Source: Gari tellinella (lineage: Eukaryota > Mollusca > Bivalvia > Cardiida > Psammobiidae). Taken from it: DNA of 64,000 bases. Position 1 is the stretch's first letter; each line of letters opens with the position of its first letter. The stretch lies in NCBI GenBank assembly GCA_922989275.2, contig OV277864.1, positions 75,086,158 through 75,150,157 on the forward strand. The letters are read 5' to 3'. The notes beneath the pieces are model-generated. The model had not been told where the DNA came from. It worked only from the letters and a program-made list of their open reading frames with translations, and made no database searches. Positions 29,654 through 39,821 of the stretch are shown piece by piece. The translations under genes and the position numbers were made by a program.

Positions 29654-32600
29654 TTAATAGCTTAGTCTTTCTGGTGGTTTCGAAACTCGACCACTTCTTG
29701 TTACGTAATGCTGACCCCCTTCATCTTCTTTCATGTTTTGAGTCCCAAGGGGTTCCTCCTGTTCACCTTGTTCCCCTTGGCAGGCCTGCTCATTACTATC
29801 AGCTGCTTTGATCTGAGGCAAAGGCAACAAATGGCGCCTATTTCTTCTAATTATCCCCTCCTCTGTTTCTACCCTGTATGATCTGGGATATCCAGTTTCA
29901 TTCAAGACCGTTCCTTGTTTCCCATGCCCCTTAACATGAACCTTTTCCCCTTTAACCAGCTTTCGCAAAGGCCTAGCACGGTGACGGGAATCGTAACATT
30001 TCTTTTGCTTTTGTTTGTAATTAGCTTCAAACCGCATGACGGCCTTGAAATCGGGCAGCTTCGGTTCTAGAGATATTTTTGGGGCCGGCACACGTGTACG
30101 CAATTTCCTACCCATGAGTAATTCAGCCGGACTGTACCCATTTTGCAAAGGGGTCGATCGGTATGCAAGCAAGGCCATGTATTGATCTCCAGATTTTGAT
30201 AGCATTTCTTTCATTGTTCGTACCGAGCGCTCCGCTAAACCATTACTTTGGGGGTATGTTGGACTGCTGGTTCGATGTTCGAACCCATACAGGCAAGCAA
30301 ACTGCTTAAATTCCGCAGAATTGTAGCACGGGCCGTTATCCGAGTACAGCTTATCTGGAATTCCGTGGCGCCCCATGATTGACTTGAGATGATTGACTAC
30401 AGAAGCCGAAGTCTCCCGTGAAAGTTTGGCTATTTCAATGTATCGCGAAAAGTAGTCTACAACCAATAGGTATGTTTGGCCCTTTAACTCAAAAAGATCG
30501 GTTGCGACCGTTTCGAAAGGACGCTTTGGAAATTCCGGAGACATGAACGGTTCCGCGTGGTCTGCAGGGCTTGCTATGCACTTTGAGCAGGATTTGACCA
30601 CGTGCTCTAGCGCTGAACTCAATCCGACCCACCAAACAGATTGCTTCGCTCTCTCACGGGATTTTGTGATGCCCTGGTGACCTTCATGAATACGCTCTAA
30701 GATTTCTGGCTGCAAAATTTCCGGAATGATTAAGCGCGCATCTTTGAGCAATAGCCCTTCCTGTAACGTGATATGCCCTCTAAAAGCCCAGTATGGCTTG
30801 AACCACTCGGGAAGCTTAGATTTTTCAGGCCACCCTTGTTTACAGACCTTGACCAGTTGAGAGCAAACAGGGTCCTGTTCATACAGAGATCTGATTTGTT
30901 CCAGTCGGTTAGCGCTCGCCGGTAAGCTGCTAATTACCACGCGCACGTAGGCATCCCCTTCTAAATTTAGTTTTTCGCTGATTGAATCGGTGGGGTTGCA
31001 CAGGGGTGCTCTAGACAGACAGTCTGCCGTAACCAACTTGCTGCCAGGCGTGTACTCTACAGTAAAGTCATAACGCATCAGTCTCATCCGAAACCTTTGC
31101 AGTCGCGGAGAAAGCTCTGTCAGATCTTTGGTACTTAACAAGGGTATCAATGGTTTGTGATCTGTTTCCATACTAAACTGTTTGCCTATCAGGAAGTTTT
31201 GGAACTTTTCGCATGCCCATGTCAGGGCCAGACATTCTTTTTCTATCTGGGCATACCTTTGTTCTGTTTCAGAAAGGCTACGCGACGCGAAAGCCACAGG
31301 TTTCCAAATGTCATCATGCTGTTGACGCAGCACGCCCCCTAACCCGAATGACGAGCTGTCTGCACTCACTTTCGTTTCTCTACTCGGATCATACTGTGCT
31401 AATACCCCTGGTGAGCTTAATTCGTTTTTCAAGTTTCCGAACGCGCTATCTTGATCTGGCCCCCAGAACCAAGCATTATCTCCCTTCAGGAGAACTCTAA
31501 GGGGTTTCGATAGGTCCGCTAATCGCGGCGAAAATTTTGCTAACTGATTTGCCATTCCGAGCAATCTTCGGACATCAGAGATATTTTCTGGCTTCGGCAT
31601 TTCCGTAATAGCGCGGACTTTGCTTGGATCTGCCTCTATTGTTCCCTGACCCACGATATGCCCTAGGAACGTTAATTTGACTTTGCTAAACTCGCATTTC
31701 TCCTTATTCAGGGTAATTCCGGCCTGTGTTATTCTTTCAAGCACGCGGTACAACCTATCGTCATGTTCCGTTTTTGTGCACCCAAAAATTAAGATATCGT
31801 CCATTTTGCATATCACCCCGGGAACCCCCTCGAGTAGCTCGGACATTTTTTTCTGGAAAAATTCGGGTGCAGAAGAAATTCCCATCGGTACGACATTGAA
31901 ACAAAACCTTCCAAATGGGGAAATAAACGTGGTGAGATGACGCGATTCGCTCGCGAGACCTATCTGCCAGAACCCATGTTTCGCGTCAATTTTGGAGAAG
32001 AATTTACCCCCAGATAACTGCGCAAGAGACTCGTCAACCGACGGCATCTGATAGCGTTCTCGCTGAACTGATTCATTTAGTTTTGAAAGGTCGACGCAAA
32101 TCCTTATTTGGTCATTTCGCTTTGGTGCCACCACCATAGGTGCACACCATTCAGTCGGTTCTGTGACTTTTGAGATGACCCCTCTATTCTCCATTACCTC
32201 GAGTTCGGATTTGACCTTGTTCATGAGAGGTATCGGAATGCGACGAGGGGTAGACAGGGAGTACGGTTTTGCATCTTCCCGCAACGTGATTTTGTGTTCC
32301 CAACTAGTTCTACCTATCCCATCAAACAATTTTGGGAACCGGTCTTGAATGTTTTCATACAGAGAGGAAACAGATGAGACTTTAAGTAAATCATTTACCT
32401 GTACAATTTGCAGTGCTGTAATAGCAGGGCGACCAAGGAGAGCACACTCTAATCCATTTACGACGTAAATTTCATCAACACACATTTTGTCTTGTGATTC
32501 TAACAAACACTCAAATTTTCCCAGTACTTGCATTTTCTTATTTCCTGCACTGTACAGGTTTTTGTCAGTTCTGGACAGTATCGCACCTCTTAAGTGTCCA

Positions 32601-33541
32601 TAGTGTTTTTCTGAGATACACGTAACGTCCGCCCCTGTGTCGACTTTGAACGAAACGTCACAATTTTGAACTCGAAGCGTTGTCATCCAGGGTTTTGTCG
32701 TCTTTGTGGTGATCGCCCCCAGAAATGAATAGCCTTCCAGATCGTCTTCTGTTCTTCTGGTTTCTATCTCTCCGATCGTCGATCGGCATTTCGTCTGCCA
32801 ATGTCCCACTTTTTCGCACTTATGGCATTTGGAGTCCCTCGCGGGACACCGGGCCCTCGGATGATTCCCTCTTAATCCGCACCTGGGACATTCTCCAGTG
32901 TCTCCGGCAGTTTGCCGCATCTGCATCGGCTGCTTCCTCGGTACAAACTTCTGGCTGTGCCTGTTCACGACGTCGACGTTGTCAGGGCTGACATGTTGTT
33001 GTAGACCCCGCACGACGTTCTGTTGTGATTTGACCGCCTCGCTCTGTCTGGCGTCTGTTATTGCTTTTTGTAGCGTAAGCTCTGAATCTAGCTGTAGTCT
33101 TTCAGCCAATTTGTGGTTCCGTAGACCCACAACGATTCTGTCTCTTATAAGTTCGTCACGTAATGCCCCGAATTTACAATTTTCGGCCAGATGATACAGA
33201 TCAGTGACAAAACTGTCTACCTTCTCGTGCTCCCTCTGTATGCGTTGGTTAAATTTGGCCCTTTCGAATATAACATTCTTCTTTGGCAAAAAATATGTGT
33301 TCAGTTTTGAGCTTACAGTTTCCCAATTCTTGGCGTCATCTGTCGATAAACCGAACGAGGACACAATTTCCTCTGCTTCTTGTCCCATTGAATATAACAG
33401 AGTGTTAACCTGGATTTCCTCAGATTTCTCACTTAATCCGGATGCCAATCTAAATCGTTCAAAACGTTTAAGCCACTTTTCCCATCTCTCTGGCTGGTCG
33501 AACTCAAATTTCTCGGGGTGAGTAAAGTTAAAACTCGCCAT
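29654..33541 (-). CDS. Ty3-type Gag-Pol polyprotein
   Basis: One uninterrupted frame of 1,295 residues from ATG at 33541 (the frame extends three codons further to a TTG, which I reject). Gag occupies about 1-260 with two zinc knuckles: CPRCGLRGNHPRARC (218-232, spacing x2-x5-x4, one residue longer than usual) and CHKCEKVGHWQTKC (239-252, canonical). Protease has VDTGAD near 300. RT has KIDAKHGFWQI near 518 and KMDD near 579-582, where KM replaces the common YL/YM. RNase H has SADSSSFGLGG near 725 and TDHKP near 794. Integrase has HEGHQG with CSKC (952-988), then Asp1015, Asp1068 and Glu1104 as D,D(35)E. A GPY/F-like tail follows. Gag and Pol are fused without frameshift, as in Mag-like lineages; that clade assignment is inferred. 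All catalytic residues seen are present. Confidence 0.95.
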   Translation of the reverse strand: MASFNFTHPEKFEFDQPERWEKWLKRFERFRLASGLSEKSEEIQVNTLLYSMGQEAEEIVSSFGLSTDDAKNWETVSSKLNTYFLPKKNVIFERAKFNQRIQREHEKVDSFVTDLYHLAENCKFGALRDELIRDRIVVGLRNHKLAERLQLDSELTLQKAITDARQSEAVKSQQNVVRGLQQHVSPDNVDVVNRHSQKFVPRKQPMQMRQTAGDTGECPRCGLRGNHPRARCPARDSKCHKCEKVGHWQTKCRSTIGEIETRRTEDDLEGYSFLGAITTKTTKPWMTTLRVQNCDVSFKVDTGADVTCISEKHYGHLRGAILSRTDKNLYSAGNKKMQVLGKFECLLESQDKMCVDEIYVVNGLECALLGRPAITALQIVQVNDLLKVSSVSSLYENIQDRFPKLFDGIGRTSWEHKITLREDAKPYSLSTPRRIPIPLMNKVKSELEVMENRGVISKVTEPTEWCAPMVVAPKRNDQIRICVDLSKLNESVQRERYQMPSVDESLAQLSGGKFFSKIDAKHGFWQIGLASESRHLTTFISPFGRFCFNVVPMGISSAPEFFQKKMSELLEGVPGVICKMDDILIFGCTKTEHDDRLYRVLERITQAGITLNKEKCEFSKVKLTFLGHIVGQGTIEADPSKVRAITEMPKPENISDVRRLLGMANQLAKFSPRLADLSKPLRVLLKGDNAWFWGPDQDSAFGNLKNELSSPGVLAQYDPSRETKVSADSSSFGLGGVLRQQHDDIWKPVAFASRSLSETEQRYAQIEKECLALTWACEKFQNFLIGKQFSMETDHKPLIPLLSTKDLTELSPRLQRFRMRLMRYDFTVEYTPGSKLVTADCLSRAPLCNPTDSISEKLNLEGDAYVRVVISSLPASANRLEQIRSLYEQDPVCSQLVKVCKQGWPEKSKLPEWFKPYWAFRGHITLQEGLLLKDARLIIPEILQPEILERIHEGHQGITKSRERAKQSVWWVGLSSALEHVVKSCSKCIASPADHAEPFMSPEFPKRPFETVATDLFELKGQTYLLVVDYFSRYIEIAKLSRETSASVVNHLKSIMGRHGIPDKLYSDNGPCYNSAEFKQFACLYGFEHRTSSPTYPQSNGLAERSVRTMKEMLSKSGDQYMALLAYRSTPLQNGYSPAELLMGRKLRTRVPAPKISLEPKLPDFKAVMRFEANYKQKQKKCYDSRHRARPLRKLVKGEKVHVKGHGKQGTVLNETGYPRSYRVETEEGIIRRNRRHLLPLPQIKAADSNEQACQGEQGEQEEPLGTQNMKEDEGGQHYVTRSGRVSKPPERLSY

Positions 33542-33572
33542 TTTCTCCAAGAATAAATTTTTCAGGCTGAGT

Positions 33573-33590
33573 TATCCCTCGCTGCCACCA
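33573..33590 (-). promoter_or_regulatory. Primer binding site of the Ty3 element
   Basis: Immediately inside the 5' LTR, on the coding strand, is TGGTGGCAGCGAGGGATA. A TGG start complements a tRNA CCA end. I cannot name the tRNA with confidence. The Gag ATG is only 49 bases from the LTR. Confidence 0.7.
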
Positions 33591-33749
33591 TGTAGTAATA
33601 TAGAGACAAGACTGTACTTATAGTTCCGATGTTTATTATACGCTCGCTAGCCGCCGACTCCCAGAGATACCTGGTCAAGCTCCTAGCGCGGAGCCCCTTA
33701 CACGCATCGGTGCACATATACACAGAAGCACGCATTGACTCATACTACA
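33591..33749 (-). repeat. 5' LTR of the Ty3 element
   Basis: 159 bp, TGTAGTA ... TACTACA. It should hold the promoter and polyadenylation signals, but no clear TATA box or AATAAA stands out. Confidence 0.92.
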
Positions 33750-33826
33750 GTCCAAATATGGATTATGACTGCTGTGTACTCATCCAATAGAATTCAGTAT
33801 TGTACTCAACACTGTTAAATTACCTC

Positions 33827-34229
33827 TTTATTTCACACCATAAAATTATAAAATGACAAAAAGCCATATTACTTTTTTTCCTATTCCTTCTAGCCTTTGA
33901 CTTTGCAATTTCCAAAAACAAAATAGCAGACGAATGTGAAATGCCAAGGGAAGTAACTCTTAACAAAGTGTCGGAAGATTTTTATTGTCCAGTACAATAC
34001 GAAAATGATATAGATTTTTGGGACTCGAGTCCTGATATGAAAAAAATATGGATTTTCGGTATCGCATTTTTACAATTCAGTACAATACTTGTTTCTCTAA
34101 TATAGTCATGTGGGAGAAAGAAGAGCATCCGATTGGTTTAATTGATATAGGTGTGGAATAAGAACATTTATCATCAGATTCTGAGCTAATACCATTGGCT
34201 AGTAAAATAAGGAACAAGATGTGTTGTGA
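33827..34229. other. Spacer without recognised content
   Basis: No gene or repeat identified. Confidence 0.4.
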
Positions 34230-34570
34230 AACACTATATGCCCCCTGATGTGACCAGGACCTCTAATTGACCTTGAGTTTGTCTGACATGACCAAACTTA
34301 ACTGTACTGAGTCCAAAAGCTTCTTGATGTCAATGCATGACAGAGATATTTATAATGAGCGGAAACCACAAAATGAAAATATTCTAAGTCCAAGGGGCAT
34401 AACTCTGTCAAAACTTATTGGGCCAAACCCAAATTCGATCTTGAACTGCGTATTGCCATTATGTGTCCATATACTAAATTTGACTTCAATATTCACATCC
34501 ATGACAGTTAAATGAACAGAAACTAAATTATGATGAAAGGAGATAAGGACGGAAGGATCGACGGAAAGGG
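34230..34570. repeat. L-type dispersed repeat
   Basis: TGTGACCAGGACCTCTAATTGACCTTGAG start region and ACGGAAGGATCGACGG tail. A short hairpin, TTATGCCCTGCATGCCATTA facing ATGGCAGGGGCATAA, lies just beyond at 34588-34624. Confidence 0.55.
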
Positions 34571-34872
34571 GTAACACTATAATTTTTTATGCCCTGCATG
34601 CCATTACATGGCAGGGGCATAAAATACACATATTCATTTCTTGCCAACTAGCTGCTCATATAACAGAAACTTGGATTTTCTAATTACTTCAATAACTAAT
34701 CTTAAACAGCCCACACAGTAACTGTTAGAAAGACAGTATTAAAAATTATGTTGATTAAAAGACAATTTCTTCTTCACCTCAGACAGTCAATAAGTTAGCA
34801 ATGAAACAACCCACACAGTTTTGACAAATCAAATCTTTAAAACTTGTATACGCCTTACTGTGCAGGAAACAG

Positions 34873-35114
34873 TGGCCTGTCTTACGAAGCTTCGTACGAT
34901 AAAAACGATCGTAAGTCAAAACTTTGAAATACGTCTAACCTCTTATTTCTGCGTCTTATCCTGTCTTGTGACATCTCTTGGGCATCGTCTTTTTAAGACG
35001 ATTCCCAAGAGCTGTCACAAGACAGGATAAGATACAGAAATAAATAATAATTGAGAATTTAAGAATCTGACTTACAACAACATTTGTCGTACAGCGTTTA
35101 GTAAGACAGGCCCC
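34873..35114. mobile_element. F-family element
   Basis: TGGCCTGTCTTACGAAGCTT and GTAAGACAGGCCCC ends. The hairpin at about 34963-35038 (CCTGTCTTGTGACATCTCTT arm) is nearly perfect around GTCTTTTTAAGAC. Confidence 0.8.
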
Positions 35115-35137
35115 AGGAATATATGTATCATTTGAAA

Positions 35138-35190
35138 ACAGTGCAGAGCCTGATCACAGTGGCATCTGATTAGGGTATGTGCTGTTGAGC
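35138..35190. repeat. D hairpin, degenerate
   Basis: AAACAGTGCAGAGCCTGATC and GATTAGGGTATGTGCTGTT around a shortened centre. Confidence 0.5.
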
Positions 35191-35403
35191 GTTTTCACTA
35201 AAACTATAATTGTCTGTCATTACTGGTCTAAATATCAACATAGCTTCAATGCTGCTTGTTTTCCAAATTGTTATTCGTAATGTAATCTTTTAACATTTTG
35301 TATGTGCTTAAGACACATATTATGGATGCCATGTAAATATAAATTTTCTCAGTCTTCTTCAAATTTTGAATTTGACAAGCTGAGTGATAGATACATAAAC
35401 CTG

Positions 35404-35620
35404 AGGCTTAATGTTCAACTAAGTTTCCGCTTGGCAAGCGGACGGTCACTCGCTCTTGAACGAATTTGCTCGGCGAGCGCTAGGCAAGCGGAAGGTATCA
35501 GTACATAAAAGTTGCTAGTTGTGTTACAGTGCACTCTTGGGGGCGTAAGCTGTGCTTTTAGAATGATAGCAAGCGGACAGGGAGTGCTAGGTTTCCGCTT
35601 GATGATCTTGAACATGGGGC
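35404..35620. other. GC-richer island with CCGCTTG/CAAGCGG motifs
   Basis: CCGCTTGGCAAGCGG, CTCGGCGAGCGC and repeated CAAGCGGA stand out from AT-rich surroundings. TTTCCGCTTG occurs near both ends. It may be an old element, but ends cannot be defined. Confidence 0.35.
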
Positions 35621-35908
35621 TGAGTTTAAGCAGCCAGCTGCATTAAAAACATAACTAAGTTCCTGTTCGAGTAATTGTAACAGGATCGAAGGGTTTAATT
35701 TGCTGTTAACCTGAAGATGCTTAAAAAATTTTTTATTGCAAATTGAATTTTCGCAAATGTTTACTTGATCATGAAATGAGCAATTATTAAATCTTCCACA
35801 AATAAACCCTTATACTTAAAATTTAAAATTTGTCTCCCCAAGATTAACTTGTGTTAAGCGGTCACTAACTGAAGAAACAAATGAAATTTTATGGACAGAT
35901 AACACTTC

Positions 35909-35981
35909 TCAATGCAGGACAAAAGTAATGCAGAAAGCTCCTATAGGAGCTTTCTGCATTATTTTTGTCCTGCATTGAGCT
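35909..35981. repeat. H hairpin, near perfect
   Basis: TCAATGCAGGACAAAAGTAA faces TTATTTTTGTCCTGCATTGA around CAGAAAGCTCC / GGAGCTTTCTG. Confidence 0.8.
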
Positions 35982-36295
35982 GAGAATATTATTATCACAA
36001 GATGCAGTGTAATGTTTGGCAAAGGTAACACTTCGTACAAGAATAACTGTTTGAAACTCAGAATTGTCCTTCACAAGATGCAGTGTAATTATGTTTGGCA
36101 ATGGCTTAATTGCTTCATACAAGATTAACTGTTTAAAACTCAGATTAATTATCAAATGAAACACTTGTTGCTGGTATATTAAACGAGGATTAAACATCTC
36201 ATTGTTTTCTGTAAATTATTAACAAAATCTAAGGGAAACATTTTCAAAGAACTGTACCACTCTTCCTGATATTACTTGATATTGACACTTTTTGC

Positions 36296-36360
36296 AAACA
36301 GTGTAGACCCAGAACAGACAGCTTAGTTACTAGGTATCTGATACGAATCAAAACTACCGG
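36296..36360. repeat. Mixed D/B hairpin
   Basis: The left arm is D-like (AAACAGTGTAGACCCAGAAC). The right part (TAGGTATCTGATACGAATCAAAACT) is more B-like. It may be a chimaera or simply an old copy. Confidence 0.4.
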
Positions 36361-36382
36361 AAAGTGCAGAAAACTTGTTTCC

Positions 36383-36649
36383 TTAACCCATTACTCCATA
36401 AATGTGCCTTTTTACGCCTTTTATTTATACCATACCTCCATAGAAAGAAATAATTCAAATTTAAGCATCCAAAAATATGTACCACAAGAAATATTTTCTA
36501 TATTCAAGCAAATGGTAGCTATAATAAAGCAGGCTGAAAGTAAAGCAGAATGCGCCTGAAGGTGCATTCTACTTTACTTTCAACCTGCTTTAAGTGGTCA
36601 TGTACATGTATCTTTAAAACTAGAAATAGGCTATGGGGTAATGGGTTAA
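36383..36649 (+). mobile_element. A-family element, complete
   Basis: TTAACCCATTACTCCATAAA left end, hairpin centre GCGCCTGAAGGTGC, GGGGTAATGGGTTAA right end. Confidence 0.85.
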
Positions 36650-36807
36650 TTAGTCTAACATTCAAGCTCATAGAATAAATCAGTTTCAGGATAAAAGATC
36701 CAAAGATCCGAAGAATGACATTTTGAGGAGACACAATCTACATCTATTCAGGATACAAAAGAGTGATGACTCAAGAGCATATCATGACAAGAGAAACATC
36801 CTTTAGA

Positions 36808-37004
36808 CAGGACTCCAGATAAGAAGGAGTAAACTGCACAAATCCAACATTTTCTCGCTCATTTTAGCACAAGATCCGATGGTGTTACTACTCATTAGAA
36901 TAGTCTCTTCGAGACCATTCTAATGAGTAGTGACACCAAAGGGTTTAATGCAGAAATAAAGATTTTAGTTTTTGAAATACTCCGCTTATCTGGATCGAGC
37001 TCTG
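36808..37004 (+). mobile_element. C-family element with CTTTAGA target duplication
   Basis: CAGGACTCCAGATAAG left end and CGAGCTCTG right end are flanked by CTTTAGA at 36801-36807 and 37005-37011. Confidence 0.85.
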
Positions 37005-37064
37005 CTTTAGAACTATGTACAGTCTGCAACTCAGATAATTCCAGCTTATATATATTCAAATCTT

Positions 37065-37215
37065 ATCACGCTAGCTGTAAAATCATTGTAACTTTTCCAA
37101 ATAGTTTGGATCCTGGTGAGACCATGCGTAATGTGTTTGAAACTCTGATCCTGTTTTGAAAAGCAATTTAGAAAATTCTAATTTTAGAAGACAGTATAGC
37201 AGACAAAAGTTATTG
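37065..37215. mobile_element. B-family element, degenerate
   Basis: CAAATAGTTTGGATCCTGGT and the AAAATTCTAATTTTAGAAGA flank are B-like. The right hairpin arm is poorly preserved. Confidence 0.5.
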
Positions 37216-37260
37216 CAATGGGTGGTTAAGTTAACTTTATTATTGATGTAGATTTCTTTA

Positions 37261-37335
37261 ACTAAAATGCAATACGTACTACACATGCACTGCTTAGTAA
37301 GAACATACCCGTATTTCAAAGATAAAACATTGCAT
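37261..37335. mobile_element. E-family left half, copy 1 of a flanking duplication
   Basis: GTAAGAACATACCCGTATTT then AAAGATAAAACATTGC belongs to the E interior. It stops at the A element. A matching 75-base segment resumes at 39006. Confidence 0.6.
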
Positions 37336-39006
37336 AACCCATTACCCAATAAATACGCCTTTTTACGCCTCTAATTTATTCCTTCACTGAAGAAAATGTG
37401 TCAAATTTATTCAGTCATGAGTATGTATTATCTGAAATATTTTCTATATTTTAGCAGGTATTATAGCTTAACGCAGACTAAAAGTAAAGCAGAATGCACC
37501 TTCAGGTGCATTCTGCTTTACTTTCAATCTGCTTTAAGTGGTCACCTATATTATAAACAAGAGGGCCAGAATGGCCCTTGATCGCTCACCTGTCCACGGC
37601 GACACTAGGATGGGTCACTTGATTTCAGAAAAGAAGATTTGTAAAAGGTGACCCCAAGGGCGGGGCAAACTTTGAACAACTTTGATAGAGGACCTGTAGA
37701 TGATGTTATGTGCAAAATATCTAAACTCAGTGTACTATGGTTTCAGACAAGAAGATTTTTGAAGTTTTCATTAGAAAAATCTATTTTTAGCTCCGGTGAC
37801 CCAGGTATGCAACAGACCAGAACCAATTCATCAATATATGTGAAGGTCACCTCTAGAAGTTACACCATGCCAAGTATCAAAGCTCTGGCCATATTGGTTT
37901 CTGAGTAAAAGATGTTTGAACATTTCACTATGTAACTCTATGTAAAACGGTTACCCCCAGGGTGGGGCCAATTTTGACCCCAGGGGTAAAATTTGAACAA
38001 GTTTGATAGAGGACCTGTAGACGATGCTATGTGCAAAATATCTAAACTCAGTGTACTATGGTTTCAGACAAGAAGATTTTTGAAGTTTTTTTAAAAAAAA
38101 ATCTATTTTTAGCTCCTGTGACCCAGATATGCAACAGACCAAAACCAATTCAACAATATACGTGAAGGACCTCTAGAAGTTATACCATGCCAAATATCAA
38201 AGCTCTGGTCATATTGGTTTCAGAGAAAAAGATGTTTGAACATTTCACTATATAACTCTATGTAAAACTGTGACCCCCGGGGCGGGGCCAATTTTGACCC
38301 CAGGGACAAAATTTGAACAATTTTGATAGAGAACCTGTAGACGATGCTATGTTCAAAATATCTAAGCTTAGTGTACTATGGTTTCAGACAAGAAGATTTT
38401 TTAAGTTCTCATTGAAAAAATCTATTTTAGCTCTTGTGACCTAGATATACAACAGACCGGAACCAATTCAACAATATATGTCAAATACCTCTAGAAGTTA
38501 TACCATGCCAAATATCAAAGCTCTGGTCATATTGGTTTCAGAGAAAAAGATGTTTGAACTTTTCACTATATAACTCTTTGTAAAACGGTGACCCCCGGGG
38601 CGGGGTCAATTTTGACCCCAGGGGCAAAATTTGAACAACTTTGATAGAGGACCTGTAGATGATGCTATGTGCCAAATATCTAAGCTCTGGCCCTTTTGGT
38701 GTTTGACAAGAAGATTTTTTAAGATTTCCTCATTTTTTCACTTTGATTGCCATGGCAACCAGAGTTCTGCATTGTTTCAAATTCTTTGAACAACTTTGAA
38801 AGAGCTTGACCCAAGGAACATTCCTGTGAAGTTTGGTTGCAATCCAGCCAGTGGTTTTGGAGAAGAAGATGTTTGAAGAAATTGTTGACGCACAACGCAT
38901 GACGCACGACGCCGGATGCCGGACAAAGACCGACCACAAAAGCTCACCTTGATCACTTTGTGCTCAGGTGAGCTAAAAATAATCAAGCTATGGGGTAATA
39001 GGTTAA
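37335..39006 (+). mobile_element. A-family element with a 1.4-kb I insertion
   Basis: The left flank and hairpin (37466-37540, centre GCACCTTCAGGTGC, a paired variant) are intact. The right flank is broken after GTGGTCACCTATATTAT and resumes with CAAGCTATGGGGTAATAGGTTAA. Confidence 0.8.
37556..38980 (+). repeat. I element: bivalve-type dispersed repeat with internal tandem units
   Basis: The head is CAAGAGGGCCAGAATGGCCC followed by GCTCACCTG, and the tail CAGGTGAGCTAAAAAT, so the ends carry a short inverted repeat. Inside, a unit of about 317-320 bp (GGGCGGGGCAAACTTTGAAC class) recurs from 37651, 37951, 38271 and 38588, the first being shorter. It has no intact ORF. I recall repeats of this style from bivalve genomes, but the exact family name is not claimed. 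Confidence 0.75.
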
Positions 39007-39156
39007 CTAAAATGCAGTATTACATGTTAACTGCACTGCTTAGTAAGAACATACCCGTATTTCAAAGTTAAAACGTTGCTCAAATAGCCGAATAACGACT
39101 TTGAAATATGGGCAAGTTCAACATAAGTAAGTTCAAGTTTTCAAAGTTCCAACTGT
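39006..39156. mobile_element. E-family element, copy 2 of the flanking duplication
   Basis: It repeats the 37261 segment, then continues through AACGTTGCTCAAATAGCC to TTTTCAAAGTTCCAACTGTA, a diverged E right end. Confidence 0.6.
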
Positions 39157-39439
39157 ATATGTATAGACTGCAAATCTCTGCAGACAAATTTCTGTCTGAA
39201 TTCGGGCAATTTATCTCAACTATACTGAGGGATATCCCACTATGTACATATCAGTCTTCGGAGCCATTATCTGCACACACAATGCTTAGACAGCTATCCA
39301 AGAATGCATTCTGATCTCTTGCAACAGTAATGTTCAACTGTCTGACAGTATAAACCCTTTGATTGCTAAATAAACGTTGTTTGCTGAAATTCTCCTATGC
39401 CTTTATTCTAAAATTGGTCCAGTCTTGAACTTATACCTA

Positions 39440-39684
39440 CAAAGGCTCCAGATAAGAGAGAGTTAACTGAACAAATTCAACATTTTCTCACTCATTTCAG
39501 CACCAATCCTATGGTGTTACTACTCATAAGAATCATAGGGTTTAACGCAGAAAAAGTGAAGCATAATACATGTATATAATTCACCATTAAAGGTTCATTC
39601 TGCTTTACTTTCAACAGGTTTTAAGTGGTTGCCCATCTCGCCATCTACAAAACCAGAAACAGGCTATGCTAGTGGTAAAGGTTA
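39440..39684 (+). mobile_element. Composite of a C left half and an A right half
   Basis: GGCTCCAGATAAGAGAGAG through CCTATGGTGTTACTACTCAT is C. After CATAGGGTTTAACGCAGAAA it runs into A-type hairpin and flank (CTGCTTTACTTTCAACAGG, CAGAAACAGGCTATG). The same join occurs near 40000. Confidence 0.65.
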
Positions 39685-39821
39685 ATTGGTAGTACTGTAA
39701 TATGGAGCTTATGTAGGTGATTATATATTCAAGAAAGTGACAGTGGGCGTGTCTTGAGACATATAACTGCTAAGAGTGCTAAAAGTTCAACATTCTCCTG
39801 ATATCAGATTGTTCGCTTCAA

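Larger units (their letters stand above)
29339..33749 (-). mobile_element. Complete Ty3-type LTR retrotransposon
   Basis: 4,411 bp with two 159-bp LTRs, flanked by GTCCA at 29334-29338 and 33750-33754. The order PR, RT, RNase H, integrase in one frame is that of Ty3 (Metaviridae-type) elements. No envelope-like ORF is present. LTR identity and the open frame suggest recent insertion. Confidence 0.95.
29296..33826. repeat. Inverted repeat split by the Ty3 element
   Basis: 29296-29323 (GAGGTTATTTAACAGTGTTG, ending TACAAT) is complementary to 33799-33826 with one mismatch in 28. The Ty3 element sits between the arms. Before insertion the arms were about 60 bases apart, so the element landed in the loop. 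Confidence 0.75.

Noticed and set aside
31157..33521. Several + strand frames of 61-105 codons
   Set aside because: They are opposite-strand shadows of the Ty3 Gag-Pol frame.
29339..33749. An endogenous retrovirus with an envelope gene
   Set aside because: No frame follows integrase before the 3' LTR, and the Gag and Pol features are those of a Ty3-type retrotransposon.
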